Position numbers and translations under genes: made by a program
Shown: positions 52,335-60,789 of the stretch, piece by piece
Numbering within the stretch: the stretch's first letter is position 1
Layout: each line of letters opens with the position of its first letter
The notes under the pieces: model-generated
What the model saw: only the letters and a program-made list of their open reading frames with translations
Told to the model about the DNA's origin: nothing
The model's database searches: none
Origin: Pleomorphomonas carboxyditropha
Lineage (GTDB): Bacteria > Pseudomonadota > Alphaproteobacteria > Rhizobiales > Pleomorphomonadaceae
Direction of reading: 5' to 3'
Assembly (NCBI RefSeq): GCF_002770725.1
Contig: NZ_NQVN01000013.1
Location: 62,001-126,000 of the forward strand
DNA: 64,000 nt

Positions 52335-53342
52335 TCAGCGGCTCCTGGATCCGCCCTTGAACAGGCGGAAGTTCAGCCAGATGGCGACGAGGATGATCAG
52401 GCCGGTGACGATCGGCGTCAGGAACGGCGACAGATGGGCGAGGATCAGGCCATTGGCGATCACCGCCACGGTCAGCGCGCCCAGGATGGTGCCGACCACC
52501 GAGCCACGGCCGCCGAACAGCGACGTGCCGCCCAGCACCACGGCGGCGATGACGTCGAGCTCGAAGCCCTGGCCGGAATTGGACGAGCCGGAACCGAGCC
52601 GCGAGGCAAGGATGATGCCGGCGAGCGCCGCCGCCGTGCCGGTCAGCACGTAGACCATCAGCGTCACCAGGCGGGTGTTGACGCCGGCCCGCCGCACCGC
52701 CTCGGCGTTGGCGCCGACGCCGGTGACGTAGCGGCCGAAAGCCGTCTCGTTGAAGACGAGATAGGCGACGGCCAGCACGACGACGGCAATGAGGGCCGGC
52801 ACCGGCACGCCGATGAACCAGGCGCGGCCGATGAAGTTGAAGCCGCTGGCCGGATCGACCGGGATCGAGTAGCCGCCGGTGATCAAAAGCGCGATGCCGC
52901 GGATCACCGACAGGCCGGCCAGCGTGACGATGAAGGCGGGGATGCCCTCATAGGCGATGAAGAAGCCCTGCGCCGCGCCGACGACGGCGCCGAGGCAGAG
53001 AAGACCCAGCACCACCAGCGGCCAGGGCACGCCCCATTGCAGCAGCACCGCCGACAGCGTGGCGGTCAGCGCCAGCACCGAGCCGACGGAGAGGTCGATG
53101 CCGCCGGTGGTGATGACGAAGGTCATGGCCGAGGCGACGATGAGGAGCGGCGCCGACTGGCGCACGATGTTGAGAAGGTTGGGCGTGGTCAGGAAGGCGT
53201 CGGTCGCCAGCGAGAAGACGATGCAGACCACGGCGAAGAACAGGGCGATGGAGACGACGCCGCCCCGGGCGACGGCCTTTTCGTGCCAGCTCGCCCTGAC
53301 GAGGCGCGAGGGCACCTGCTGCTTGATGGCGCCGTCGCTCAT
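52335..53342 (-). CDS. Sugar ABC transporter permease (CUT2, FrcC-like), system 3
   Basis: This 335-residue membrane protein has the signature FVITTGGIDLSVGSVLALTA near residue 80 and the late loop ELDVIAAVVLGGTSLFGGRG. About nine hydrophobic segments are visible. Its ATG overlaps the stop of the ATPase gene by four bases. With the separate one-domain ATPase and the binding protein it forms a complete importer of the fructose/ribose (Frc) kind. Confidence 0.92.
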   Translation of the reverse strand: MSDGAIKQQVPSRLVRASWHEKAVARGGVVSIALFFAVVCIVFSLATDAFLTTPNLLNIVRQSAPLLIVASAMTFVITTGGIDLSVGSVLALTATLSAVLLQWGVPWPLVVLGLLCLGAVVGAAQGFFIAYEGIPAFIVTLAGLSVIRGIALLITGGYSIPVDPASGFNFIGRAWFIGVPVPALIAVVVLAVAYLVFNETAFGRYVTGVGANAEAVRRAGVNTRLVTLMVYVLTGTAAALAGIILASRLGSGSSNSGQGFELDVIAAVVLGGTSLFGGRGSVVGTILGALTVAVIANGLILAHLSPFLTPIVTGLIILVAIWLNFRLFKGGSRSR

Positions 53343-54136
53343 GCCGTAACTCCCGCGCTGTCGGTCGCCCCGGCCGATCGGGCGGTGAACTTGCGCCCGA
53401 CGATCAGGTTGACCACCTCCTCGATGCTGGTTTCGGAAACGTGCCGCTCGGCGACGTTGCGGCCCTCGTACATCACCTGGATGCGGTCGCAGACCAGGAA
53501 CAGGTCCTGCAAACGGTGGGTGATCAGGATCACCGATACGCCGCGGGCGCTGACGGCGCGGATCAGGTCGAGCACGGCTTCCACCTCGGCGACGGCCAGC
53601 GCCGCCGTCGGCTCGTCCATGATCAGCACGCGCGGGTCGAAGGAGGCGGCGCGGCCGATGGCGATCGACTGCCGCTGGCCGCCGGAGAGGTTCTCGACCT
53701 TGAGGCGGGTGTCGGCGATGACGATGCCGAGCCGGTCGAGCATGGCGCGCGCCTCGGCATGCATGCGCGCCTCGTCGAGGAACGACAGGCCGGCGAGCCG
53801 GCGGCGCGGTTCGCGGCCGAGGAACAGGTTGCCGGCGACGTCCACCGTGTCGCAGAGCGACAGGTCCTGGTAGACCATCTCGACGCGAGCGGCGCGGGCG
53901 TCGGCCGGCGAGGCGAAGCTGACGACCTCGCCGTCGATCTCGATGCTGCCGGCGTCGGGAATGATGGCGCCGGACAGCACCTTGCTGAGCGTCGACTTGC
54001 CGGCGCCGTTGTCGCCGACCAGGCCGAGCACTTCGCCGGGCTTCAGCGTCAGCGACACGTCGTCGAGCACCTGGATGGGATGGTAGCGCTTGGAGATGCC
54101 GGTCATCCGGACGCGATAGGGCGAATTTTCCGTCAT
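53339..54136 (-). CDS. Sugar ABC transporter ATP-binding protein, single ABC domain (FrcA-like), system 3
   Basis: This 265-residue ATPase has Walker A GDNGAGKST, signature LSGGQRQSIAIGR, Walker B VLIMDEPTAAL and the switch His in ILITHRLQD. Unlike the ATPases of systems 1 and 2 it has a single cassette, so it must act as a homodimer. The start MTENSPYRVR is the point where homology begins; the frame runs about 30 codons further upstream without similarity. Encoded between binding protein and permease, 149 bases after the former. Confidence 0.92.
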   Translation of the reverse strand: MTENSPYRVRMTGISKRYHPIQVLDDVSLTLKPGEVLGLVGDNGAGKSTLSKVLSGAIIPDAGSIEIDGEVVSFASPADARAARVEMVYQDLSLCDTVDVAGNLFLGREPRRRLAGLSFLDEARMHAEARAMLDRLGIVIADTRLKVENLSGGQRQSIAIGRAASFDPRVLIMDEPTAALAVAEVEAVLDLIRAVSARGVSVILITHRLQDLFLVCDRIQVMYEGRNVAERHVSETSIEEVVNLIVGRKFTARSAGATDSAGVTA

Positions 54137-54190
54137 GCTGAAATCCACCGGGGAATGGCCGGCGACGGCGCACTCCGTTGAGCATGGCAT

Positions 54191-54223
54191 CCCGCCGGCC
54201 GGCCGATAGGGGCGGCCGGCGGG
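54191..54223 (-). promoter_or_regulatory. Intercistronic hairpin downstream of the system 3 binding-protein gene
   Basis: CCCGCCGGCC pairs with GGCCGGCGGG over 10 bp or more, between the binding-protein and ATPase genes. It has no T tract. As in system 2, it probably stabilises the binding-protein message and reduces read-through. Confidence 0.6.
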
Positions 54224-54285
54224 AGACAACGATGAACCGGGACGCCGCGAGTGATCCCGGCGCCCCGACCGTTCACGGTTTCAGA

Positions 54286-55221
54286 TCACTGGAACATCGC
54301 CTTGAAGTCGGCCACGTTGTCCTTGGTGACGATGGTCACGGGCACGTTGATGATCGGCTCGACGCTGCCGCCCTTCTTCAGCGTCGTCAGCGCCTCGACG
54401 GCGGCCTTGCCCTCGCCGGCCGGATCCTGCTGGACGACGGCGACGACCCAGCCTTCCTCGATGCCCTGTACGGCCTGCTTGGTCAGGTCCCAGCCGAACA
54501 CCTTGACGCTGTCGGTGTGGCCCTGGGCGGTGACGGCGGACACCGCGCCGATCAGCGCCGGCTCGCCGGTGGCATAGAGCGTCGACATCGAGGGATTGGC
54601 GGTCATCAGGTTCTCGGCGGCCGACAGCGCCACGTCCTGGACGTTCTGGCCGTCGACGGTGTCGAGGAAGGTGACGTCGGCGCCGCTCGCCTGAACGGCC
54701 GTCTTGAAGCCGTCGAGCCGCTGGTTCTGGATGAACGAGTTGAGCGCGCCGACGATGCCCACCGTCGCCTTGCCGCCCATCTCGGCCTTGACGTAGTCGG
54801 CGTAGAATTTGCCGATGTCCTCGCCGGCCTTGGTGTTGTCGACGCCGACGAAGGCGACGTTGTCGCCGTCGGGAATCTGGGCGTCGATGGCGATCACCGG
54901 AATGCCGGCCGCCTTGGCGGCGGTGATGGCCGGCTTGACGCCGTTGACGTCGATGGCGACGAGGATGATGCCGTCGACCTTCTGGGTGATGTAGTTTTCG
55001 ATGGCGTCGTTCTGGGCGGCCGGAACGTTGTTGGCGTTGAAGATGACGAGGTCGACGCCGGCTGCCTTGGCGGCGGCGGTGGCGCCGTCGTTGATCTGGT
55101 TGAAGAACAGCGCCTGCTGATTGATATTGACGAGCGCGAAGGTTTCGGCGGAAGCCGGCGACAGACTGGCGGCAAGGGCGGACGCGATGGCGCAGCCCGC
55201 GAGAATCCTGGAAAGACGCAT
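54286..55221 (-). CDS. Sugar ABC transporter substrate-binding protein (CUT2), system 3
   Basis: This 311-residue periplasmic protein has a signal peptide (MRLSRILAGCAIASALAASLSPASA, cleaved near residue 25) and a type 1 binding fold. Features are NINQQALFFNQINDGATAAA, IFNANNVPAAQNDAIENYIT, VAIDVNGVKPAITAAKAAGI and VNVPVTIVTKDNV at the end. It follows the ribose/fructose type (FrcB-like). It is the first structural gene after the XRE-cupin regulator and has its own promoter region with a palindrome at 55310-55322. The ligand is unknown but should match the kinase, lactonase-like and amidohydrolase genes downstream. Confidence 0.88.
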   Translation of the reverse strand: MRLSRILAGCAIASALAASLSPASAETFALVNINQQALFFNQINDGATAAAKAAGVDLVIFNANNVPAAQNDAIENYITQKVDGIILVAIDVNGVKPAITAAKAAGIPVIAIDAQIPDGDNVAFVGVDNTKAGEDIGKFYADYVKAEMGGKATVGIVGALNSFIQNQRLDGFKTAVQASGADVTFLDTVDGQNVQDVALSAAENLMTANPSMSTLYATGEPALIGAVSAVTAQGHTDSVKVFGWDLTKQAVQGIEEGWVVAVVQQDPAGEGKAAVEALTTLKKGGSVEPIINVPVTIVTKDNVADFKAMFQ

Positions 55222-55245
55222 TTCGGAATCCCCTTTGGTTTATTT

Positions 55246-55322
55246 GCCCCTTTGGGGCTTGTTGGCGTCGGATGACACGACGCGATGATTCAAGATCGTT
55301 GATTTTATGTCAAGTAACTTGA
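55246..55322 (-). promoter_or_regulatory. Promoter and operator of the system 3 operon
   Basis: On the minus strand TTGACA (at about 55308-55313) is followed after 17 bases by AATCAT. It overlaps the palindrome TCAAGTAACTTGA (55310-55322, perfect 6-base arms around one base), which a repressor such as the neighbouring XRE-cupin protein could occupy. GCCCC TTT GGGGC at 55246-55258 forms a short leader hairpin before the binding-protein start. Confidence 0.55.
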
Positions 55323-55461
55323 ATGCCGGTTTCTGCGGCAATTCGGCCAATCGGCAGGCGCCCGCGCGTGGCACTGCCGGTCATGCCGTGCCGCCGAAAG
55401 GGAGCCGATTTCAGCCCCGCGGCCGCAGTGCGAAAGCCTCGGCCCGCGTCCTTGCCCGACC

Positions 55462-56088
55462 TCAAAAAGTCGCCGGCGTATTGACCCAAAAAATGCTGGC
55501 CCGGCGGTCGCCGGCATTGCGATAGTGGTGCGGCAGGTCGGAGTTGAAGGCGAAGGCGTCACCCTCCAGCAAATGGAATCGCCGCTCGCCGACGATCAAT
55601 TCAACCTCGCCGGCGATGACGTAGCCGACTTCCTCGCCGACGTGCTGGATGGGGCCGGCGCTCTCGCCGCCCACTTCGACGTGGTGGATGTTGCACTGGA
55701 GAAGATGGCCGGGCGAATAGGGGATGATCCGCTCCAGCGCGATGCCCTTGCCGCGGCGCAACGGATCGAGCGTCAGCACCGGCCGCGTGCCGGCCCGGAA
55801 GATCATGCCCTCCTCGCCGTGCGATTCCTCGAAAAACCAGCCGATATTCTTGTCGAGCACCTTGATGATCCGGTGCAGCATGGGCAGCGACGGCGACGCC
55901 TTGCCGTTCTCGATCTTCGACAGCAGGCTTTCCGAGCAGTTGGCGGCCTGCGCCAGCGCCTTCAGCGTCATGCCGCGCGTCTGGCGCGCCAGCTTGAGGC
56001 GCGTGCCGAGGCCGACCGGCATGCCATGGCGGAGGTCCTCGGATCGGGCACCGGGGGAATCAGCGAGGACCATATCGTCCGTCTTCAT
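55462..56088 (-). CDS. XRE-family transcriptional regulator with C-terminal cupin domain
   Basis: This 208-residue regulator has an N-terminal helix-turn-helix (LKLARQTRGMTLKALAQAAN then CSESLLSKIENGKASPSL, about residues 32-70). A C-terminal cupin_2 domain follows (GPIQHVGEEVGYVIAGEVEL and LLEGDAFAFNSDLPHHYRNA) and senses a small ligand. PuuR-type relatives repress catabolic genes. It is encoded upstream of, and on the same strand as, the system 3 operon, with a 240-base gap that carries that operon's promoter. The ATG has a weak ribosome site; a start at the internal MVLADSP is possible. Confidence 0.88.
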   Translation of the reverse strand: MKTDDMVLADSPGARSEDLRHGMPVGLGTRLKLARQTRGMTLKALAQAANCSESLLSKIENGKASPSLPMLHRIIKVLDKNIGWFFEESHGEEGMIFRAGTRPVLTLDPLRRGKGIALERIIPYSPGHLLQCNIHHVEVGGESAGPIQHVGEEVGYVIAGEVELIVGERRFHLLEGDAFAFNSDLPHHYRNAGDRRASIFWVNTPATF

Positions 56089-56387
56089 CAAAACACTTTC
56101 CTGGCCGGCCGCCCTTTCGCTCCGATGGAAAGCTCCGCGGAGCCACTCCGGACGCGACGAACCGGTCCGCGCCGTCCGAGCCCGCCGGCAGCCGGCAGCC
56201 GCCGGACCGCGCCGCGCGGGCAAGATCGTTCGGATTGAGACTCAACTCGCGGCATTCGTCAATGTGGGCGGCCGCCACCGCAGGGAGAAGGCCGTTCGCC
56301 GCACAATTTCGGGTCATATCGAGGAGGCCGGGATCCGGCAGCCGCCAGACCCCCGCGCCATCGGTCAAAAAATCCAACCGCCCGTGG

Positions 56388-58091
56388 TCACGATCTCGTA
56401 TTCGGATTCACGCTGCCGTCGGCCGGCCGCAGCGCCTTTTCGACCGAAGCTTCCAGTGAAGCGGCGAGAAGAGCCTGGGTCGGGTCGGCTCCCTTGAAGC
56501 CGGCCTGGGCGAGAATCTCGTCCAGAATCGGCTTCTGGGCCGTGAAGTTCAGCAACTGGCTGGACAGGTCGTTCATTGGGCTGCCGCCCGGCTCGCCCGA
56601 TCTGCCGCCCAGGGAGCCCGGCAGTCCGCCGGTGCTGAAGATCCGGATATCGGAGATCTTCTCGATCGGCTTCATCGCCTCGGCAAGGGCCTGCGGCACG
56701 ATCTCGACGCGCGCCTTGGCTAGTTCGAAGTCGATGATGCTCGCGGCCAGCGCGTTGCGCGCCTCGTTCTTGGCCCGCTCGGCCCGCGCCTCCGCCTCGC
56801 CGAGCTCGATGACGCCGGCGGCCCGGATCTTGGCGGCCTCGGCTTCCGCGTTGGCCTGGATCTGCAACGCGGCGGCCAGGTTCTCGGCGGCCTGCCGCTC
56901 GGCCTCGGCCTTGACCGTGATGGCGGTCGCTGCCTGCTCGGCTTCCTTGCGGGCGGCGATCACCGCGATGCGCTTGGCGCGCTCGGCGATCTCCACTTCC
57001 TGAGCCGTGATCACCTGCTCTTCCGCCGTGATGGCGCCCGCCTTGGCCTCGTCCGCCTTGGCGCGGGCGGCCTGCTCCTCCTCGGTCTTCTGAGCGACGG
57101 CGATGGCGGCCTCGATACGCGCCGTCTCGGTAACTTTCCGCGCCTCCGCCTCGCGTTCGGCGATGCCGCGCTCGGCCACGATGCGGGCGGACTCCTTGGC
57201 CTGGCGCGCCTCGGCGTCCCGCTCGGCGATGCCGCGCTCGGTATCCAGCCGCGCCGTTTCCTCGGCCAGGCGGGCGAGTTGCTCGGCCTTGGCCGCCTCG
57301 GCCCGCGTCTCGGCGGTCTTGTTGGCGATGTCCCGTTCCTGCGTCAGCTCGGCGTCGCGCTGCTCGCGCTCGATCGTCAGGCGCCGCAGCGCGGCTTCCC
57401 GATCCTTGGTGGCGATCTCGACCTCGTTGTCGCGAACGATCTGGTTGCGCTCGCGCTTGCGCTCTTCGGTGATCTTGGTGAGGGCGGTGAGGCCCTCGGC
57501 GTCGAAGCTGTTGTTGGGATTGAAATGCTTGATGTCGGTCTGGTCGAGCCTGGTCAGCGACACCGATTCCAGTTCCAGGCCGTTCGACTGAAGGTCGTGG
57601 GCGACGGCCGCCTGAACCGACTTCACGAACTCGGCGCGCTGCTCCTGCAGATCGCGCAGCGTCATGGTGGCGGCCACCGAGCGCAGACCGTCGACGAACT
57701 TGGCCTCGACCAGGGCCTTGAGCGCGTCGGCATCGTTGGTGCGATCGCCCAGCGTCTGCGCCGCCAGCGCGATATTCTCGGAATCCGGCTTCACGCGGAC
57801 ATAGAACTCAGCGGTTATGTCGGCCCGCATGCGGTCCTTGGTGATCAGCGACTCGTTCTCGGCGCGCTTCACCTCCAGCCGCAGCGTGCTGAGCGACACC
57901 CAGGAATAGGAGTGGAACACCGGCAGGATGACGGAGCCGCCGTCGAGCACCACCTTCTTGCCGCCAAAGCCGGTCCGAACATAGGCCTTATCCCGCGTCG
58001 CCCTGATGTAGAGCGATGAGATGATAGTGCCGATGACAACGATCGCCATGACGATGACGCCGGCGATGATGCCCAGAGACAAGAACTCCAT
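56388..58091 (-). CDS. Flotillin/SPFH-family protein (YqiK-like)
   Basis: This 567-residue membrane scaffold protein has an N-terminal membrane segment (IIAGVIVMAIVVIGTIISSL), the SPFH/Band 7 domain (about residues 35-215) and a long charged coiled coil (220-480). The coil contains two near-identical Glu/Ala/Arg segments (TERGIAERDAEARQAKESAR and AERGIAEREAEARKVTETAR). The C-terminal flotillin end is rich in Gly and Pro. YqiK organises membrane microdomains and works with YqiJ. It lies three bases after the OB-fold membrane protein gene and completes the PspA-OB-flotillin unit, a membrane-integrity set. Confidence 0.92.
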   Translation of the reverse strand: MEFLSLGIIAGVIVMAIVVIGTIISSLYIRATRDKAYVRTGFGGKKVVLDGGSVILPVFHSYSWVSLSTLRLEVKRAENESLITKDRMRADITAEFYVRVKPDSENIALAAQTLGDRTNDADALKALVEAKFVDGLRSVAATMTLRDLQEQRAEFVKSVQAAVAHDLQSNGLELESVSLTRLDQTDIKHFNPNNSFDAEGLTALTKITEERKRERNQIVRDNEVEIATKDREAALRRLTIEREQRDAELTQERDIANKTAETRAEAAKAEQLARLAEETARLDTERGIAERDAEARQAKESARIVAERGIAEREAEARKVTETARIEAAIAVAQKTEEEQAARAKADEAKAGAITAEEQVITAQEVEIAERAKRIAVIAARKEAEQAATAITVKAEAERQAAENLAAALQIQANAEAEAAKIRAAGVIELGEAEARAERAKNEARNALAASIIDFELAKARVEIVPQALAEAMKPIEKISDIRIFSTGGLPGSLGGRSGEPGGSPMNDLSSQLLNFTAQKPILDEILAQAGFKGADPTQALLAASLEASVEKALRPADGSVNPNTRS

Positions 58092-58093
58092 AA

Positions 58094-58744
58094 TCAGCCC
58101 CTCTTGATGTCAACGCGACTGAATTCCTCAGGCGCCGGAATAGCTTGGAAAAGACCGTCCGCACCATCGACGATGATGACGAGCGCGCCGGTCTCGATCA
58201 GATGACCCGGCGCCGCCTGTGCGCGCAGGTTGTGAATGTTGTCGTGCTGGTCCTTGACGCGCACCACCCCGGGCTGCCCCTGGTCGAGCGGTCCGATCGT
58301 GACCACGCCGGCGAGACCGATGAAGCCGGCCTGGCTGACGGCGCTGGTCTCGTCGCGCGGCATGATGCGGGCGAGGCCGCGGCTCAGCCAGCGCGTCGCC
58401 GGAACGGCCAACATCAGCGCCAGCGGCCCGGCTGCGAACATGGGGAGAGGCGCGGCGACGCGCGCCGCCAGCATCTGGACGGAAAAGCCGAATACCGCGA
58501 AGGCCGAGAGCAGGAGCACGGCGAGCACCAGGATCGGCACGCCGCCCGCATTGAGCCAGGACATCCAGCCGCCCAGCAGCCCGGCGTCATGGTCGCCCGG
58601 TCCATGATAGCCGAAGCCGTCGTCCAGCAGCCCGGAGGCCGACACCCCAAACAGCACGGACACAAGCTCGATGAGCCCGAGGCCGGCCACCACCAGGAGC
58701 GCTTCCCAGAACAGTTCGGTGCCCGGCTGAACGATGGACTCCAT
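58094..58744 (-). CDS. YqiJ/NfeD-like membrane protein with OB-fold
   Basis: This 216-residue protein has three to four membrane helices (LFWEALLVVAGLGLIELVSV, ILVLAVLLLSAFAVFGFSVQ, PLALMLAVP) and a C-terminal beta-rich OB domain (GLAGVVTIGPLDQGQPGVVR then VKDQHDNIHNLRAQAAPGH). Such proteins partner with flotillins (yqiJ-yqiK, yuaF-yuaG). Its ATG shares one base with the PspA stop codon, and the flotillin gene follows after two bases. A rightward-running upstream extension of the frame is not homologous and overlaps pspA. Confidence 0.88.
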   Translation of the reverse strand: MESIVQPGTELFWEALLVVAGLGLIELVSVLFGVSASGLLDDGFGYHGPGDHDAGLLGGWMSWLNAGGVPILVLAVLLLSAFAVFGFSVQMLAARVAAPLPMFAAGPLALMLAVPATRWLSRGLARIMPRDETSAVSQAGFIGLAGVVTIGPLDQGQPGVVRVKDQHDNIHNLRAQAAPGHLIETGALVIIVDGADGLFQAIPAPEEFSRVDIKRG

Positions 58745-59385
58745 CAACGCTGCCCTTCGCGGAACACCCTGAGGCGCGCCTCGATGGCGTCTTCGCGCTG
58801 CATCTTGCCCAGCTCCTCGATTTCCGCCGCGCCGTGGACCGGCTTGGCCGGAACGCCGGTCACCCGCTCCACCGCCGCGAGCGCGGCGGCCAGGCGCTGG
58901 TCGTTGCGTTGCGAGGGCGTGGCGGCGGAAAATGCCGTCCGCTCGGCCCGCTGGGCGTCCTCGAGGCGCTTGGTCGCGTCGGCACGGGCCGAGGCGATGC
59001 TGCGCAGCGTCGCCTCGGCTTCGGCGATCTCGCCGGCGTTGTCGGCGATCGCCTTGTCGATGGCGTTGCACTGCGCTTCCAGATCGATCTGCAGGCCGGT
59101 CGCCACGCGGGCCAGATCCTCGCGCCCCTTGGCAAGACCGGTCTTGATCTTCTCATCGAGATCGCGAATCTCGGCGTCCAAATCCTCCGCCTTGGCCTTC
59201 AGGCGGTGGCCCGAGGCGATCGCCACGCCCAGCACGGCGCGCGCCTCGTCGGTGATCTTGTCGATCTCCCGCAAGGCCTGCTGCGCCACGGCGATCGGAT
59301 TGGAATTCTCCGCCGTGTCGACCGCGGTGTTGAGCACGCCGGCGATGACACGCCCGAGACGGGCCAGAATACCTTCATTGGACAT
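58744..59385 (-). CDS. pspA: PspA/IM30-family membrane-stress protein
   Basis: This 213-residue protein is almost wholly helical coiled coil and starts MSNEGILARLGRVIAGVLNT. The amphipathic first helix binds the membrane. The ESCRT-III-like pattern continues with NPIAVAQQALREIDKITDEA and AEDLDAEIRDLDEKIKTGLA. PspA supports the inner membrane when proton leak occurs. AAGAGA lies eight bases upstream of this ATG. The frame stays open for 155 further codons upstream and there encodes an unrelated TnpB-like fragment, so a fusion cannot be excluded. It is encoded with a YqiJ-like protein and a flotillin. Confidence 0.85.
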   Translation of the reverse strand: MSNEGILARLGRVIAGVLNTAVDTAENSNPIAVAQQALREIDKITDEARAVLGVAIASGHRLKAKAEDLDAEIRDLDEKIKTGLAKGREDLARVATGLQIDLEAQCNAIDKAIADNAGEIAEAEATLRSIASARADATKRLEDAQRAERTAFSAATPSQRNDQRLAAALAAVERVTGVPAKPVHGAAEIEELGKMQREDAIEARLRVFREGQR

Positions 59386-59850
59386 TGTGATCTCTTTCTG
59401 GAACTGAGGGCTGGTTTGCACTCCGACGAGGATTCTAAACAGTGCTCCGTCAAAGAAGAGGCGAGCTTCCGCGAAGTCATCCCAACCATGACGATAGCCT
59501 TCCACGGAATAGGGGACCGTGAACCGCCCCTTGACGGTAGATATGCTTAAGGTGTCCGGGCCTTTCAGCGAAAACAGCTTGGAATCGAGAGGAATATCGT
59601 TGACGGGGCCGCCGGCGGCGCGCCTGCTGCGATCGCGCAACGCCAAGGTCGCCATGCGCGACGGCAGGCCGGTCCTGGCACGGATCTCCTCGTAGGCCTC
59701 CTCGTGCAGCGCCACCAGATTGGCGCCCCGGGTTCCGTCGAGGATTTCCATCGCCTGCCGATAGGCCTCGAGCGTCTCGCAGAGCGCTTCGCGGCTTTCC
59801 TGCGGCGGCGACAAGGCGAGGCCCATCGCAAATTGTGGTTTTTCGATCAT
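59386..59850 (-). CDS. TnpB-like N-terminal fragment without nuclease domain, in frame with pspA
   Basis: These are 155 codons from the first ATG to the PspA start, all in one open frame. The sequence resembles the N-terminal wedge and recognition part of IS200/IS605-type TnpB (OrfB). Matching blocks are LETLEAYRQAMEIL, a Tyr-x-x-Ile-Arg helix ending in TGLPSRMATLALRDRSRRA, LDSKLFSLKGPDTLSISTVK then GRFTVPYSVEGY, and EARLFFDGALFRILVGVQ. In TnpB the RuvC-I block would follow directly; instead the frame passes into PspA. No RuvC motif, zinc ribbon, TnpA or IS end is seen nearby. It could be a decayed transposon gene serving as leader, a domesticated small protein, or part of a fusion. Confidence 0.6.
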
Positions 59851-59857
59851 ACAGGAA

Positions 59858-59886
59858 ACTATAAGTCACTTCTTTGGTGCTTTCAA
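59858..59886 (-). promoter_or_regulatory. Promoter of the TnpB-fragment/pspA unit
   Basis: On the minus strand TTGAAA (59881-59886) and TATAGT (59858-59863) are 17 bases apart. The expected start site falls at about 59850-59851, on or next to the ATG of the TnpB-like frame. The message would then be leaderless for that frame, or carry it as a long untranslated leader to pspA. Confidence 0.6.
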
Positions 59887-60075
59887 GGTTGCGGCTGGTT
59901 TTTCTCACGCAAAAATTGAAAAAACACGCCGATGAAGCCGGGCGACGAGATTCATGCGCCGGCGCGAGGCCCAGCCTGCACGCGGGGCCACTTGACAGCC
60001 TTCGCCACCGCCTCCTTAATGTCAGATGTCAGACCAATTCAACGGGCGTCGGCCCGATGACCGAGTGGCGGGCAG

Positions 60076-60789
60076 ATGGCCGACGGCACCTTTTCCTTCG
60101 AACGAATTCCGCGCGTCGACCGGGTCCGCAGCGTCATGAACGCGCTCGCCGACCACATCGACCGCTCGGGCATGAAGCCGGGCGACAAGCTGCCGACCGA
60201 ACGCGAGCTGTCGCTGGCGCTCGGCGTCGGGCGGTCGACGGTGCGCGAGGTGATCCGGCAGTTGCAGGCGCTCGGCGTCGCCGAGCCGCGCGTCGGCTCC
60301 GGCACCTTCCTGATCCGGACGATCACCCCCGGCACCATCCACATGCCGCTGTCGCTGGACATGTCGCACCTGAGGGACGCGCTGCTGCAGACGCTGGAAG
60401 TGCGGCGCGGCATCGAGGTGGAGGCGTCGGCGGTGGCGGCCCTGCGGCATACGGCCGACGACGTGCCCCATATGGAGGCGGCGTTGGTCGAGATGGAGCG
60501 CGTCCACATCGACAAGGGTACCGCCGGCCGGGAAGACCTCGCCTTTCACCTGTCGATCTACGACGCCACCCACAACCCGCTGTTCTCCCGCCTGCTCGAA
60601 CAGATGCGCGAGACCTTCGAAGGCTTCTTCGACCAGCCCTTCGACCGGCCGGATTTCGCCCGGCGGTCCTTCCCGTTCCACCGCGAGCTGTTCGAGGCGA
60701 TCGTCGCCCGCGATGTCGCGCTGGCGCGCGAGAAGACCTACGCGATCCTCGAAATCGTCGAGGAAGACATCAAGGACATGTCCAGATGA
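60076..60789 (+). CDS. GntR/FadR-family transcriptional regulator
   Basis: This 237-residue regulator has a winged helix (DKLPTERELSLALGVGRSTV then REVIRQLQALGVAEPRVGSG, about residues 38-78) and the all-helical FCD effector domain with metal ligands (EDLAFHLSIYDATHNP, and FPFHRELFEAIVARD near residue 200). FCD regulators respond to organic acids or amino acids. A likely promoter (TTGACA 59992-59997, TTAATG 60016-60021) is followed by a direct repeat TGTCAGA-TGTCAGA around 60019-60034. Its stop overlaps the start of the PLP lyase gene by four bases. Confidence 0.9.
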   Translation: MADGTFSFERIPRVDRVRSVMNALADHIDRSGMKPGDKLPTERELSLALGVGRSTVREVIRQLQALGVAEPRVGSGTFLIRTITPGTIHMPLSLDMSHLRDALLQTLEVRRGIEVEASAVAALRHTADDVPHMEAALVEMERVHIDKGTAGREDLAFHLSIYDATHNPLFSRLLEQMRETFEGFFDQPFDRPDFARRSFPFHRELFEAIVARDVALAREKTYAILEIVEEDIKDMSR

